Program-made: the position numbers and the translations under genes
From: Anodontia alba
Taxonomy: Eukaryota > Mollusca > Bivalvia > Lucinida > Lucinidae
Length of the DNA: 64,000 nucleotides
Reading direction: 5' to 3'
Assembly (NCBI GenBank): GCA_964016985.1
Contig: OZ024831.1
Location: 23,798,609 to 23,862,608 of the forward strand
In this document: piece by piece, positions 1-11,582 of the stretch
Layout: every line of letters begins with the position of its first letter
Position numbering within the stretch: the first letter of the stretch is position 1
Notes under the pieces: model-generated
The model's input: only the letters and a program-made list of their open reading frames with translations
Database searches by the model: none
What the model was told of the DNA's origin: nothing

Positions 1-65
1 TCTGCAAACTGGTCTCCAGACATATCTGAAAATGAACTCCGGAACAACGCTATAGCTAGGTAGTT

Positions 66-399
66 GCAAGCGACTCTCGTTAACTCAAAATCCAAAAGAC
101 ACTCTTAAATACTTCGAGATATCCGTACCTCGACATATCAGTTTGTAGAATTTAGGAAGAAATAAATCGAACGACCACATTTCACAAATGAATATGTGAT
201 TACGTCCTGATAATAGAGATATATTGAAATCATTGCGGAAAAGAGAAATTGCTCCTTTTTAGGAACAATTTCTCCTCTTTTCCTTCCACAATATTTTGTT
301 ACCTGGTGTTTGATTTTCATGTTTAAACAGGGACCAGATTTTCACTTCGAGATAAGCGGTTATTCGAGATAAGCGAGGTCGAGTAACGAGAGTCGAATG
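66..399. mobile_element. Foldback MITE, family B copy 1 (pogo/Tigger-like ends)
   Basis: Nonautonomous DNA element with no coding capacity. It opens with a degenerate form of CGACTCTCGTTATCTCGA and closes with the inverted partner (CGAGTAACGAGAGTCGA), has CTTCGAGATATCCGTACCTC next to the left end, and a central hairpin whose arms read GGAAAAGAGGAGAAATT and complement. Better copies in this window (2326, 9694, 38284) start with CAGT and are flanked by TA, the signature of pogo/Tigger-type Tc1/mariner elements. The left end of this copy has decayed and its TA is lost. Confidence 0.7.
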
Positions 400-706
400 T
401 ACATCTGTTTGGTCACTAAAGAGCTGCCCATGCAAACTTCAATTCATATATCCTTACCTAAGAGATCGGTTGTTGCAAAGCTCGTAGTGCAAGGGTATTT
501 AAAGCCAAAACTACTTTTTTTTCAATACGGTACAATTCTGTGGACGACTGCCTGGCAGACTGTCATGCCAGCGACTTTAGAATCTGTATCTGTGTAATAC
601 GTTGAAGTAACCAACACTGGCTTTTATTGAACGGGGAGGAATGCGCTCAATTAAGTCTCTTTTAGAAATTCAAGACCTGAAAGTCTCCACAGCAGATAAT
701 TAACTA

Positions 707-1146
707 TAGGGATCAAACATGGTTTTTCATGCATTAAACATTCGACAGATCCCGTGGGAGGTGTTGAAAACCGAGGCCGAAGGCCACGGTTTTCAACACC
801 TCCCAAAGGATCCGGCGAATGTTAATGCATTGAAAAAGCATGTTCGGGCTCGTATTATTGCATAAAAGCTGAAAACATTTGTTACATTTCGCGTTATTTC
901 TTGCACTATTTTGTTTCGCCTTTACACCGATGTATCGCGAACGCAATTTCCACGAACTATGCTCGTTCTGGGTCAATGCAGTACACATCTCATAACGGCA
1001 GCAAATCTGTGGCCCCGGTACGATCATACTGAACGTTGCGTAGCCATGCATTAACAGCGCGTGAATTGCCTTGTTAATGTACGACTTTTCGCCGGTTAAT
1101 GCACGGGTGTTAATAACGTGCGGCACTGCTTTTTGTGCAATAATGT
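707..1146. mobile_element. Foldback element family K copy 1
   Basis: Two joined parts. Positions 716-844 are a long hairpin with arms of about 57 bases (GGGAGGTGTTGAAAACCG and complement) around a short loop. Positions 853-1146 are bounded by inverted ATTATTGCATAAAA / TTTTTGTGCAATAAT. A second copy at 4495-4920 has the same parts in the same order, so the whole behaves as one dispersed unit. The minus-strand frame across it is not a gene, since the hairpin arms are translated as part of it. Superfamily not recognised. Confidence 0.6.
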
Positions 1147-1149
1147 AGT

Positions 1150-2320
1150 TTCATTTAAGTAATCCAAATCATATATCATTCTCACAAAAAAGAATTTCTA
1201 AACTGTTGCGTTTCAGCTGTCGTTGGTTTAAAACACTGTCTGTTGTTACATATCGCCTTTTCTACAATGGTTTTATTCACAAAGTGTCAATTTGTTTTGC
1301 CCGTATTGTACGTTTAGGTCTTCCAGCCCTTAAATAGTGTTCGAGATTGATAGCTGGTACATGCCTTTTCTCCATCTTGTACAGGAACGCCAGACTCTGT
1401 TGGCGTCGTCTGTCTTCCAGGGGACCTGTGCTCACCTATCATGTAACCAGCAACTGACCTCTGGACTCTCTCTGCTGTCCTTTCAACATCACTCGGAAAG
1501 ACGTTTTTTTTTGGCTTGGCATTTTATTTTAAATGAACATTTTGTTGTGATTGACCATATATTATCAGAAACCATTTGTCTTTTCTGTTTCCGTGTTTTG
1601 TTCCGAAATATTTGTCCTTAACTTAAATATATAGCCAAAACTGGTCTGACCTATGCAATTTCTATAAGAAAGTGATTTTTTGGAATTTTTGTCTGAGAAA
1701 ACATTTTTTACTGTTCTTTGCTGAATTTAAATTATTGATGTATCACAACAATATTATGAAAATTTCAGAAAAATTAAACAAGCGGAACTGGTTGAAAATC
1801 TGCCTCCAATTTGCCTACCCTGTAGATTTCTGCATAATTTGCATTCATTTTTACTATGAGAAAAACTGAAAATGTTTGATTTTTTAAAAAAAACAATGAC
1901 TAGAATATAAGTTTTTGTGCATAGGTAGTTACGACAAATGGCTTTGCATTAAATCATGACAGAAGTTTGCAAATTAACTTCTTTTGTGTAAAGCGCCAGT
2001 AAAAAACGACTTTCTGAAAGATGTCGAAAGCACAGTAGTCTGTCTGTGTCATTCTTCAGGTAGGGGTCCTAAATAACAATCCCATATTTACGCTTCGAGC
2101 GGACCAGAGCGAGACAGACATTCTTTTTGCAAAGCAGTGGCGGAGATTCCTTCTGTGGAAACCGAGACAACAAATGGTCTGTTATCTGCAATTCTAATTA
2201 ACTTGACAAGGGTATTTCATTATAGAAAATAATACGGCTGCACGATAATAATTTATCAATACTTATATGTTACAACACCGGAGAACGTGCCTTCCTAGGA
2301 TTGGAAACCTTGGGTATAAA
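1150..2320. other. Unassigned AT-rich DNA
   Basis: Short open frames at 1337-1621 and 1672-1869 show no domain, repeat or splice context. I see no known element here and treat the stretch as intergenic or decayed repeat. Confidence 0.5.
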
Positions 2321-2325
2321 GAATA

Positions 2326-2676
2326 CAGTCGACTTTCGTTTTCTCGGTCTATGAAACTCTCTGAAATACTTCGAGATATCCGTACCTCGACATATCAGAT
2401 TTCCAGAATTGAGGAAAAATACACTAAACAACCACATTTCCTAAATTAATATATAATTTGACTCTAAAGTTAGAGATATTTTGAAAATATTGTGAAAAAA
2501 GAGGAGAAATTTCTCCTCTTTTCCACAATATTTTATACCTGTTGTTAGATTTTCATGTTTAAACAGGGACTAGAATTCCATTTCGAGATAAGCGGTTATT
2601 CTATATAAGTGAAGTCGAGATAACGAGAGTCGACAGTAGTATGCGCGTCGCTCTTGCCCAATACTACTATCGACTG
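2326..2676. mobile_element. Foldback MITE, family B copy 2, with a 35 bp secondary insertion
   Basis: Starts CAGTCGACTTTCG next to TA (2324-2325) and ends CGACTG next to TA (2677-2678). The central hairpin GAGGAGAAATTTCTCCTC is present. Near the right end the TIR is interrupted at 2635-2669 by a 35 bp insert bounded by AGTAGTA and TACTACT and flanked by a duplicated TCGAC (2630-2634 and 2670-2674). Confidence 0.8.
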
Positions 2677-3179
2677 TATATAAAAGAATATGCGATCAGC
2701 GGTTACAAGTTCTGTCAATTATGCTAGCCAACCCAAGCGCCCCGTACCTCACTCGCCCCCGCACCCCCAATCCAATACACACTCCGCCAAATAAGACGAG
2801 TTGCAAATATTCGAACATCAGAGTTATTCTTCGATGTGTATGTATTCTTCTTAAATGATTTTGATACAAATATTTACGTAGGTGACTACTTTTGTGACTT
2901 ACTGTTTTGCTTTCCTGCAAACAGGAAAAAAATGCCCCCAAGACCTAATCCTACAAAAGTACTTATTTTGGTCCGCAAGTTCGAAATGTTTAAAACGGAC
3001 TATTCATTTTTTGGGAAATTTAAACTTTCAGAGAAGGTGACTACCAAACTGACTTAGCCCTCTTCTGAAGGGAAACGAATACTTTCGATTTTAGAGCTGA
3101 CGACTTTTCATGAGGGGACTGATTTACAGGAAAGTAATCAGGAAGTCACAAGTGACTTGTAAAAACTGTGTCTAGTCCC

Positions 3180-3440
3180 CCTAAATGATGTGGGCCACAC
3201 TTTTGAGCATGCGCAAAAATGCACAGATTCTATGCATGCGCAATTTTATCCGGGCATTTGCCCTGTATTGATATATTTCTGTGGTGACCATTGATTCTAT
3301 TAGCGGATAGCGAAGGCCCTGATCAGAATGTGCAATTGCACAGGCTGATCTGGGCCTTCGCTGTCCGCATAACCCGAAGACACGTTTTCGCATGGCGCGG
3401 CCCATATGTACATGTTTCCAAGATTGTTTTGTCATGATTG
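3180..3440. repeat. Family G foldback repeat, copy 1
   Basis: Family G repeats combine a GATCAGCCTGCGCA-type motif with its inverted partner, TTCGCTGG/CCAGCGAA arms, and ends related to GAGCCGTGACGTGAGAAAA. In this copy the palindromic part lies at 3300-3405 (TGATCAGAATGTGCAATTGC and inverted partner). No terminal duplication could be assigned. Confidence 0.55.
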
Positions 3441-3667
3441 CTTCAATCCAAAGTAAGACGATGACGCTGATTACTGATTTACTTGAGGCTATTAATCATA
3501 ACTGAAAATAATAACCAGTACAAGACACAAAACTTTTCTTATAAGACATAAACGCAGTGTGTGAAGGGATGTAATTATTGGTTAAACAGCCCTGGTTTAA
3601 TGTACCGGGAAATTATTCGAAAGCAACAAGCGACTTCCAGTCAATAAAAACATACTGTAGTTCCTTC

Positions 3668-3880
3668 ACGATATGAGCCGCAACGACAGAAAACGTACCT
3701 TCAGACATGTGCGCCAAGCGAAGATTCAGATCAGCCTGCGCATTCGTGCAGTCTGATCAGAATCTTCATTGGGCACATTTTGGAAAGCCAAGAATGCAAA
3801 GTTTCTTCCTGCGTACAACGAAGGCTGATTTGCGCACATGTCAGAAGGTACGTTTTCTCACTTATATATGCGAGGGGATA
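3668..3880. repeat. Family G foldback repeat, copy 2
   Basis: Contains GATCAGCCTGCGCATTCG followed by TGCAGTCTGATCAG, with outer arms CAGACATGTGCGCCAAGCG and an inverted match near 3835-3855. It is one of at least seven recognisable copies, the best others being near 5330, 10684, 39154, 40340 and 41210. Confidence 0.6.
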
Positions 3881-4103
3881 TCGAATAGTTTTGAGCCTGC
3901 TGACACACTGATTTTCATTACGAATAATTTTTAAAGTTTTACATTTTATATAGTTCTCTTGTAACTCTATAGATTTTGTTCGCCACTTCAATAATTCACT
4001 AATACCACTTCTGTAACACGTCTGAATTTTGTGTTTCATTCTAAGCTTAACGACATCCATAAGTTCATAATCACCACTGTACGTTTTTCAAAGCAGGCCT
4101 TTT

Positions 4104-4381
4104 CATCACGAAAACACGCCTATATAATTTTGACCCCTTAAACCCAACTTTTATATAGTAAAACTGGCGTTTACAGGGGTATACATTATTTTTCTTATTT
4201 TGCTAAAAAATCATAGATTGTGGGTACTCGTTAGAACCGCCTCATCGAGGCGGTTCTAACGAGTACTCACAATCTATGTTTTGAGCAGATATATGAAAAA
4301 TATCAGAATTTTTTATCTGAAAAGTTTCCTTTTTTTTTTGTAAAATTTTCAATATATTTGAATAGGCGTGTTTTCGTTATG
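4104..4381 (+). mobile_element. Three-hairpin MITE, family A copy 1
   Basis: Type description for family A (13 copies here). The ends are CATCACGAAAACACGCCTAT and the inverted TAGGCGTGTTTTCGTTATG. Inside lie three secondary structures: a GGGGTTT/AAACCCC hairpin, a long hairpin with arms of up to 47 bases (GTGGGTACTCGTTAGAACCG and complement), and an AAAATTTT hairpin near the right end. There is no ORF, so transposition would depend on an enzyme from elsewhere. Target duplication was not resolved; copies are about 275-280 bp when complete. Open frames running over them are artefacts of the palindrome. Confidence 0.85.
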
Positions 4382-4494
4382 TTATCATTTTTTTGGGCAA
4401 GGGCAAGCTAATAAGACAGGTGTTGCTGGCGTGAACTGGAGCATTTTTTGTTGCGAAAAAACACCACGCCTAAGATTGTCACAGCGCTCATCTT

Positions 4495-4920
4495 TATAGG
4501 GATCAAACATGGTTTTCCATGCATTAACATTTGCCAGGTCCCGTGGGAGGTGTTGAAAACCGAGGTCGAAGGCCGTGGTTTTCAACACCTCCCAAGGGAC
4601 CTGGCGAATGTTAATGCATTGAAAAACTTTGGTTGATCGCTATTATTGCATAAAAACTGAAAACATATGCTACATTTCGCGTTATTTCTTGCACTATTTT
4701 GTTTCGCCTTTTCACCGATGTCGCCCGAACGCTATTTCCACGCTATGCTCTTTCTGGGACAGGGCAGTACACATCTCGTGGCGGCAGCAATTCTGTGGCC
4801 CCGGTACGAGCATATTGAAAGTTGAGTAGCCGTGCATTAACAGCGCGGGAATTGCCTTGTTAATACACGGCTTTATGCACGGCTGTTAAGAACGTGCGAC
4901 AATGCTTTTTATGCAATAAT
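4495..4920. mobile_element. Foldback element family K copy 2
   Basis: Same two-part structure as at 707-1146: a hairpin at 4509-4628 (CTCCCAAGGGACCTGGCG and complement) followed by a section bounded by ATTATTGCATAAAAA and TTTTTATGCAATAAT. The arms match better than in the first copy, which suggests it is younger. Confidence 0.65.
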
Positions 4921-4959
4921 TACTGATTAAAGCATAATTTTCAACAAGATGGCAGAATG

Positions 4960-5298
4960 CAGTAAAACTTCAATGACTAGAACACCTATGCTTCGTTTAC
5001 TCTGGCTGATTCGAACTCGTTTTGAGTCCCTAGGAAATTCGTCCGATAGCTCAAGAAAACAAATACCTATGCATATTTTAGGGAACTTTTCATATGATGT
5101 CATGAAAATGTATATCGTGTTACTTATTAGAATCACCCATCCACTTTTTGTTTATACAGGATTGAAATGAGATTCCTAAATTGCCCCCATTTGCTTCCTG
5201 ATCTGGCGTATGATTAAGCCTCAGTGGCTCAAACTAATCATATCTAGAACAAATATCCATTAGGTACCAAAGATGTTCGAGTCATTGAAATTCTACTG
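4960..5298. mobile_element. Decayed family C element (pogo-like MITE)
   Basis: Begins CAGTAAAACTTCAATGACT and ends TTGAAATTCTACTG, the ends seen in the nested pair at 58.1-58.8 kb. The central hairpin is largely lost; only ATTAGAATCACCCATCC remains. The open frames on both strands here come from the element. Confidence 0.6.
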
Positions 5299-5329
5299 TA
5301 TTGACCATTATGGGTCATCTCAGGAGAAT

Positions 5330-5545
5330 TCCACAAAATGGCCTGAGCGACCAACAAGGGCTCAGATCAACCTGCGCATACGCGCAGTCTGATCAGAGCT
5401 TTTGCTGGTTGCTTGGACCTTCTTCTTTATTGTAAGCGACCCTTAGAAGAAGAAACTAAGCCTCTAAGTTAATAGGATTGCTGCACAGGCTGATCTTTAA
5501 TCTACACTTGTCAAATTGTTGGAAAGCTCATGCTGCGGCTCATTA
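5330..5545. repeat. Family G foldback repeat, copy 3
   Basis: Contains CTCAGATCAACCTGCGCATA then CGCGCAGTCTGATCAGAGC and GCTGGTTGCTTGG, the family palindrome. The right-hand half is degenerate. Confidence 0.5.
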
Positions 5546-5590
5546 TTTGGTTGTTGTGCCCTATGGTAAATAATCTATACGTATTATACG

Positions 5591-5868
5591 CATTGCGAAA
5601 ATCGCCTATTCAAATGTGTTGAACATTTTACAACCTAAAAAGGAAAATTTTCAGATTAAAAAAATCTCATATTTTTCATATTCCTGCTCAAAACATAGAT
5701 TGTGGGTACTCGTTAGAACCGCCTCGGCGAGGCGGTTCTAACGAGTACTCACAATCTGTTTTTTTTTTAGCAAAATAAGAAAATAATGTATACCCTGTAA
5801 ACCCCAGTTTTACTATCTAAAAGTGGGGTTTAAGGGGGTAAAAATTATATAGGCGTGTTTTCGTGATG
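5591..5868 (-). mobile_element. Family A MITE, copy 2
   Basis: Inverted relative to copy 1. Starts CATTGCGAAAATCGCCTATT and ends TATAGGCGTGTTTTCGTGATG. The long hairpin is intact, with tip CCTCGGCGAGG, and a T-run follows it at 5759-5768. Confidence 0.85.
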
Positions 5869-6200
5869 GTTTGCTATCCTAAAAAACAGTGACCATGTTG
5901 ATAGATATAGACGCTTTGTATCCGTAGCGACACGTGCTTCCACTTCAGTGACGTGACTTTTCTTTACTTTGTAAATCATAGTGGCCGGGCAAGCCAAGTT
6001 TCATCACAAGATACTAATCAAATGTGAAAATCCTAAGGATCATGAATATATCTACTTGACAGAGAATACCTGTTGGTAACTCGACTTTCCTTCATTTCAG
6101 CTGTAAGCATTTTGGGCACTAATCTTGAACAAACATTCGACATATGTAAATCATCAAAAGGTATTTTTCTACGTAACCATATATTTTTATGCATTTGTTA

Positions 6201-6475
6201 CATCACGAAAACATACCTATATAATGTTGACCCCCTTAAACCCCACTTTTGTATAGTAAAACTGGGGTTTACAGGGGTATACATTATATTTTTTTATTTC
6301 TGCTCAAAAACCTAGATTGTCGGTACTCGTTAGAACCGCCGAGGCGGTTCTAACGAGTACCCACAATCTAGGTTTTGAGCAGAAATATGAAAAATATCAT
6401 TTTTTTATCTGATTTTTTTTTCATTTTTTTGTGGTAAAATTTTCAGTATAATTGAATAGGCATGTTTTCGTAATG
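6201..6475 (+). mobile_element. Family A MITE, copy 3
   Basis: Ends CATCACGAAAACATACCTAT and ATAGGCATGTTTTCGTAATG. The hairpin tip has lost bases and now reads AGAACCGCCGAGGCGGTTCT with no loop. Confidence 0.85.
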
Positions 6476-6479
6476 TAAA

Positions 6480-6705
6480 GAATTAGCAGATACAGTCTTA
6501 ATATTGTCTTGAGGTATAACGGCTGAGAGCCGCCCCGAACGGACTCAATTTTGAAAGCTCCCGCTACCACACTGAATCTCCTTGCCCATCTTTTCATAGT
6601 AGCGTAAGCTGAAGCCAGCGTCACCATAAACCGCAACCAAACATTCATGGATATTTTGGGACATTGGTCTTCAAGCATCCATATTATTATGTTAGTGAGG
6701 AGAGT
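6480..6705 (-). pseudogene. Fossil mariner/Mos1-type DNA-binding region
   Basis: The minus-strand translation contains SAYATMKRWARRF followed a few residues later by ESVRGGSQP. This resembles the helix-turn-helix end of Mos1/SETMAR-like transposases, where a SYATVKRW..RF segment precedes an acidic SGRP-type linker. No catalytic domain follows and the right neighbour is a family A MITE. The match is short and by eye only, so it may be chance; I read it as a decayed fragment. Confidence 0.35.
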
Positions 6706-7544
6706 GAAACAATGGCATAAAACTTTTAGTAACATTTACACTAAGTGAAATTCCATTATTAGTAAAGGATACACCGGAAAGATTGTGACACCGTTATGCA
6801 AAGTGAGACATCTTCTATAGACAGGAAGTTGCCTCTCAAGTATTGTATCTGAAACCTTTCGAAAACTAGTGCGACGTTGAAAGGTTAGAATTTGCTATGG
6901 GGGTAAAAGAAAGAAACTTTCTTTAAAAGTAAACCCCAGTGTGAAGGGAGACAATAGATATGTCACTTATTTTACTTGGAGACATACACATTCTCCTTAA
7001 AAAGGACAATAAATGCCCAACGGACCAGCACTGATCTGTCTGTACGAATGTGTAAGGTAATGTTTTGCTTGTCGTTACAAATGAGCAATGCCATGGGAAA
7101 AGAAAAAAAAAAGAAACTGACCAACAGTAAAAATCAAGATCAGCTAGCAAGGCTGCACAATGTGATAGTAAGAGTACATTTATATAGTCTACAGCATCCA
7201 ATGATTTTGTAATGTAAGCGTAGAGCGCAGTCTGATTTGGGCCTTTGCTGTCCGCATATACCTCAAGAAACATTTTCGCACGGCACGGTTTAATTAATTA
7301 TGCGAACCCGGTCTAGATTATGCTTGTCAAGAACGTCTGCACCCATAATCAGTTGCTCCAAGTAAGGCTAATGATTATCTGTTGTTTGTGAGAAATTACA
7401 GCTGATTACCATCGACCTTGAAAATTGAAGTAGTTACAACGTATTGAAATTGAAGTGGCTCAACCATAAATCTCTTCTAGAAAACAAAATAAAAAATCAG
7501 AAACCAGGAAAGGTCACAGTCACGAAGCACAGCCTTCTCGAAAC

Positions 7545-7982
7545 TTGGTGCCTAGCCATAACTATCTATTATGGGGCTTACCGTGGTTCTGCGAGTGGTT
7601 TTCTCTTATTGTGAAGGGCTGGTGCCTGGCCATACTCGTCTGTTATAGGACTCACTGTTGTTCTACGAGACGCATGGTTTTCTTTTGCTCCGAGACTCTT
7701 GGTACCTGGCTATACTCGCTTACTTACCATGGCTCTACGAGTGATTTTCATTTTCTCCGAGACTACTCGTCAGTGATCAGACTCTCCCTGGCACTACGAG
7801 TAGTAGTACTAGGAGTAGTTTTGTGTGGCTCTGGCTCTCGGCCTCGCGCTCAACTTTGTTTCACTGGAGCTTTGATGATAGTTATTTGTGTATTTGGTTT
7901 CTGTGATAAAGAATTAGACAATCCTCACGCGAACATAACCGATAGATAAAGCTGGAACTGCATCAGGAAAAAGGGCGATGAG
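7545..7982 (+). repeat. Left arm of a large inverted repeat, with short tandem units
   Basis: Positions 7730-7982 match, in inverse orientation, 13187-13432 over about 245 bp (shared pieces include GTGTGGCTCTGGCTCTCGGC and CATCAGGAAAAAGGGCGATG). Positions 7548-7730 hold about three degenerate units of 70-90 bp built on CCTGGCCATACTCGTCTGTT and GGTTCTACGAGTG, and the last unit runs into the inverted arm. The 134-residue open frame across it shows no domain. Confidence 0.7.
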
Positions 7983-8930
7983 CACCCCACTGCCCCACTA
8001 GCTGAAATGCTGACCGGTAATTCATCCGCTACACGTCTTTGTTCGTACGTCGGTTACTGTAAGTGTGCCGTTTTGTTGTGTCACTCTTTACTAAACAAAG
8101 TTAATCATTTCTTCTATCCATTCATCGGAAAGGCTGTTCTCCGTGTTTGTGGCTTTCCTGTGTAACCTCATCTATATTTTATCAGTCTACGACGTTTAAA
8201 GGTCTATTTTTAATTCGTGTTTTGTTTAAGCTATTGTAATTTAAAATTCCACTTCGCCCGACAAAACTGATGTAATCTAAGTGGTACACTTTCAAGAAAA
8301 GCAATTATGTCAAAATATTTTGCCTCATTTCTGAAAAGGAGTCTATTCTAAACAGAAAAAAAGAAAGAATAAACATAAAATCTAAAAATAATATGGGCAA
8401 CTAGAGAATTTTGAAAAATGTTACGTCAAAGCATAAAACACGGCATACACCAACAAACGTAAAACAACTGCACACAACAACAAAACATGAAAACAATGCG
8501 CTCAACAACCAAGCACAAAAACACGGTACACAACAAACAGTGGATAGCCATAAAGCAAAGTGAACACGATAATATAATTACAAAATTGGAGCATCAGAAT
8601 TTCCGCCTTAGAACCGACAGTAGCATAAACCACGGGGAAGGAAAATTAAAGCTGGTTTAATGGGTGGGGCTTACAGAGCACGTATTCTACACGACAGTGG
8701 TTCCATAAAAGAGTGCACAATAATTGCAAACTTAGCTTTTTTATTAGGGATAAATTGATTTTACATATTTATGTCAGAAATAGACTTTATAAGTCAAGAA
8801 GTTCTGTTGTAAATACGGCACTCAAATCAAGAGGATACACTTGGTAGTTATATTGTCATTTTTGATGAGGAAGATAAATCGTACGACTTTCTATTTGCTT
8901 TCCTCCGTACCAGGCTCCTTCTTCAAGGGG
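7983..8930. other. Unassigned DNA between repeats
   Basis: Low-complexity A/C-rich stretch at about 8440-8560 (repeated ACAACAAAACA and AAGCACAAAAACACGG). No gene-like frame, splice context or recognisable element seen. Confidence 0.5.
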
Positions 8931-9010
8931 TCTATTTTAAAGAAGAGGGTTTGCTTCTAAGTGAAGCAAATTCTCTTCCTTTAAAGTAGATCCATTTTTA
9001 GAAGTGAAGT
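8931..9010. repeat. Short imperfect hairpin, probably part of family N
   Basis: GGGTCTATTTTAAAGAAGAG at 8937 pairs with CTCTTCCTTTAAAGTAGATC at 8971 around a short loop, and resembles parts of the family N elements at 32.0 and 57.6 kb. Confidence 0.4.
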
Positions 9011-9693
9011 AGTTTTGTCTCTCCGGAAAGTGTACTCGTCCACTAAATATGTCATACGAAATTAGGAGGTATTTCGAATATAAGCTACCCTTGTACCGGC
9101 CGTGACAACGGAGAAGCTAGTTTTATAACGGGACCAAATTCTTTCCTGTTAGATTAGATCTCTTTTTCCGGAAGAGGCAAAATAATACAGACAGCGTTGC
9201 CTCCCTTGAAAATTTATCCATTGTCTTTAACCTTAACACTCTCTGGGCTAATGCTTATTCAACAGACAAAACAGTGATTATATTTTTCTTATTTTCCCCA
9301 GGAAATAGGTTTTGACCTTTCATGCAAATCGTCATGACAATTTGCATGAAATGTCAACGACTATTTTCTGAAAAAAATATTTGAAAATGTCGTCGGTTGA
9401 AATATTTACCCAGCAAGCTAAATGTTAGAACGCCCGATTTGTTAAGGAAAGATAGGGACAATGAAAGAGCCGACTCAGCTTACGGATATCGCCGTGCCAT
9501 TTTGTATAACCCAGCTATGGACAGTATACTAGTACTGACTGTCATTTCTACGGCCGACTTTACCGTAAGTTTTGGGACGGACAGACCTGATTAAACAGTG
9601 TAGTCCTGATCAGACCCGGCATCTGATCAAGGACTAAACTGTTACTACTCGTCCAGCAATGTTAGGCACGTAAACAGGCTGTAAAATGAACTA

Positions 9694-10109
<416 letters not shown>

Positions 10110-10489
10110 TAGTTAAAACTGAAGAGCTGTTAAGGCGCTAAATTGTCTTAAATTCTGGAGTAAATATAGTAATACCTGGGCAGTTCAAGCGAAAACGTTC
10201 TTGTGGCTTGGGGCGTGCATGCACAGGCTGGTCTTTGCCTTGACTTTCCACTTCTGCACTTACGAAATCAATGGAAACTGTAGATTTGTTTGTTTGAGTG
10301 GGGCTTAACGTCGCTTTCAACAATCTTTCAGTCATATCGCGACGGTGTCTGGATGTGGCAGGGAACTCAATGTGCACTTTTAGAGTGCTGCCTCACTGAA
10401 ACATCCCCCCCCCCTTCACGGACACTTTGTCATGATATTTCACCCAGTCATATTATACTGACACTGAGCTGACCAGTTCTAGCTCTACT

Positions 10490-10612
10490 TTCTTAATGCT
10501 GAGCGCCAAGCGAAAGAGCAGCTAATACCATTTTTAAAGTCTTAGGTATGACCCGGGATCGAACCCGCAACCTCCCGGTCACAAAGCGGACGCTCTAAGG
10601 AAACTGTAGAAC
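10490..10612 (-). mobile_element. tRNA-derived SINE fragment
   Basis: On the minus strand there is a tRNA-like head with TAGAGCGTCCGC (A-box side) and GGTTGCGGGTTCGATCCC (B box), followed by a body containing CTTTCGCTTGGCGCTCAGC. The acceptor stem does not close, so it is not a functional tRNA; the attached unique body is the usual sign of a SINE. Family not recognised. Confidence 0.55.
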
Positions 10613-10683
10613 ATATATCGTGAACAGCAGAGACCTGTATGGAAATGCACGCATGCGACGGATGATCTGAAATGTGCATTTCA

Positions 10684-10905
10684 CATATGAGCCAGCGCAC
10701 GAGAAAAACCTACAATAAGACTTGTGCGACCAGCGAAGGCGCAGATCTGCCTGCGCATCCGCGCAGGCTGATCAGTCTTCGCTGATCGCATGTGCTTTCT
10801 ACAGCCTCCAGGCTATAACAAGAGGAAAGAACAAGAACTCTTGCCATACTGGGTGAATGTATAGGCTGATCTGAGTCTTTGCTGACACAAGACATCTTTC
10901 TCCTT
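10684..10905. repeat. Family G foldback repeat, copy 4
   Basis: Palindromic GCAGATCTGCCTGCGCATCC / GCGCAGGCTGATCAG with outer arms GTGCGACCAGCGAAG and TTCGCTGATCGCATGTGC. A second half unit reads GTATAGGCTGATCTGAGTC at 10860. Confidence 0.6.
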
Positions 10906-10947
10906 GAAGCGCCTCATATTTCTAAAGCGTTTCCAATTATAGAATTC

Positions 10948-11175
10948 ATGGATGCAGAAGAATATAATTACAGGCTAATACTGCCTCGAGGCAAAATCTG
11001 TCGGGCGAATCAGAGAAGCGGAAAATGTACATATGCACCCAGGAAATATGCAGCATGCTCTAGAAGTTGGTGTTCTCTGAACAATTGCTCATATGTCCAT
11101 ACGCAAGTTGATATGGTTAATTTAATGTTTGAATGTCTGCTTAGGTTAAGAGACAAGTGCAAATCTTCAGTGTGA
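10948..11175 (+). CDS. Hypothetical 75-residue ORF with CCCH-like cysteine spacing
   Basis: Opens at ATG 10948 and ends at a stop at 11173-11175. The centre contains GKICRANQRSGKC then CSRSWCSLNNCSYVH: the last four metal-ligand candidates are spaced C-x4-C-x4-C-x3-H, near the CCCH zinc-finger pattern, and the first two C-x8-C. An acidic N-terminus (MDAEEYNYR) precedes and a leucine-rich tail follows. There is no splice site or promoter I can point to, and the ORF starts about 40 bp after a family G repeat. It may be a small gene, an exon or chance. Confidence 0.25.
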   Translation: MDAEEYNYRLILPRGKICRANQRSGKCTYAPRKYAACSRSWCSLNNCSYVHTQVDMVNLMFECLLRLRDKCKSSV

Positions 11176-11529
11176 AATTTATATGTATCTGTATAATCGC
11201 AGTCTTAGGATTTCACAGCTTGTGTTTTAATGAAAATTCGGAGCTCTGAGAAAGCAGATAAATTGATTATCTGTCCAAAGATTTGTGCTGCCTTCCAAAA
11301 TTATTGTAATGAAGTAATACTTGTGAATACATGGGTTTTGTAAGGATATTTTACATTGTATCAGCGGACATATGTTGGAATGGTTCAGGCTTAATCAAAG
11401 TTTTTTAACCCTTAGAGTGTCATAATTACTGCAGACGACATTCTGCTTTTTGTGTTTTGATTCAGATAAAATGTCAATTGAAATTCAAAAAATTCACATG
11501 AAATGTCAAGCATTATTTTATCCAAAAAC

Positions 11530-11533
<4 letters not shown>

Positions 11534-11565
<32 letters not shown>
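11534..11565. repeat. Poly(A) run
   Basis: 32 consecutive A. Flanked by AAACATTT and ATGTCGTC, resembling the AAAATGTCGTCGG segment near 9385, so it is probably an expansion inside a dispersed repeat rather than a retrotransposon tail. Confidence 0.9.
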
Positions 11566-11568
<3 letters not shown>

Positions 11569-11582
11569 GTCGTCTAGATTTT

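Noticed and set aside
734..1126. 130-residue minus-strand frame
   Set aside because: Spans a hairpin element found again at 4.5 kb, and no domain is visible.
7545..7949. 134-residue plus-strand frame
   Set aside because: Lies across tandem units and one arm of the large inverted repeat; part of it reappears at 13.2-13.4 kb.
10540..10600. A tRNA gene on the minus strand
   Set aside because: A B box is present but no acceptor pairing; a SINE-like body follows.
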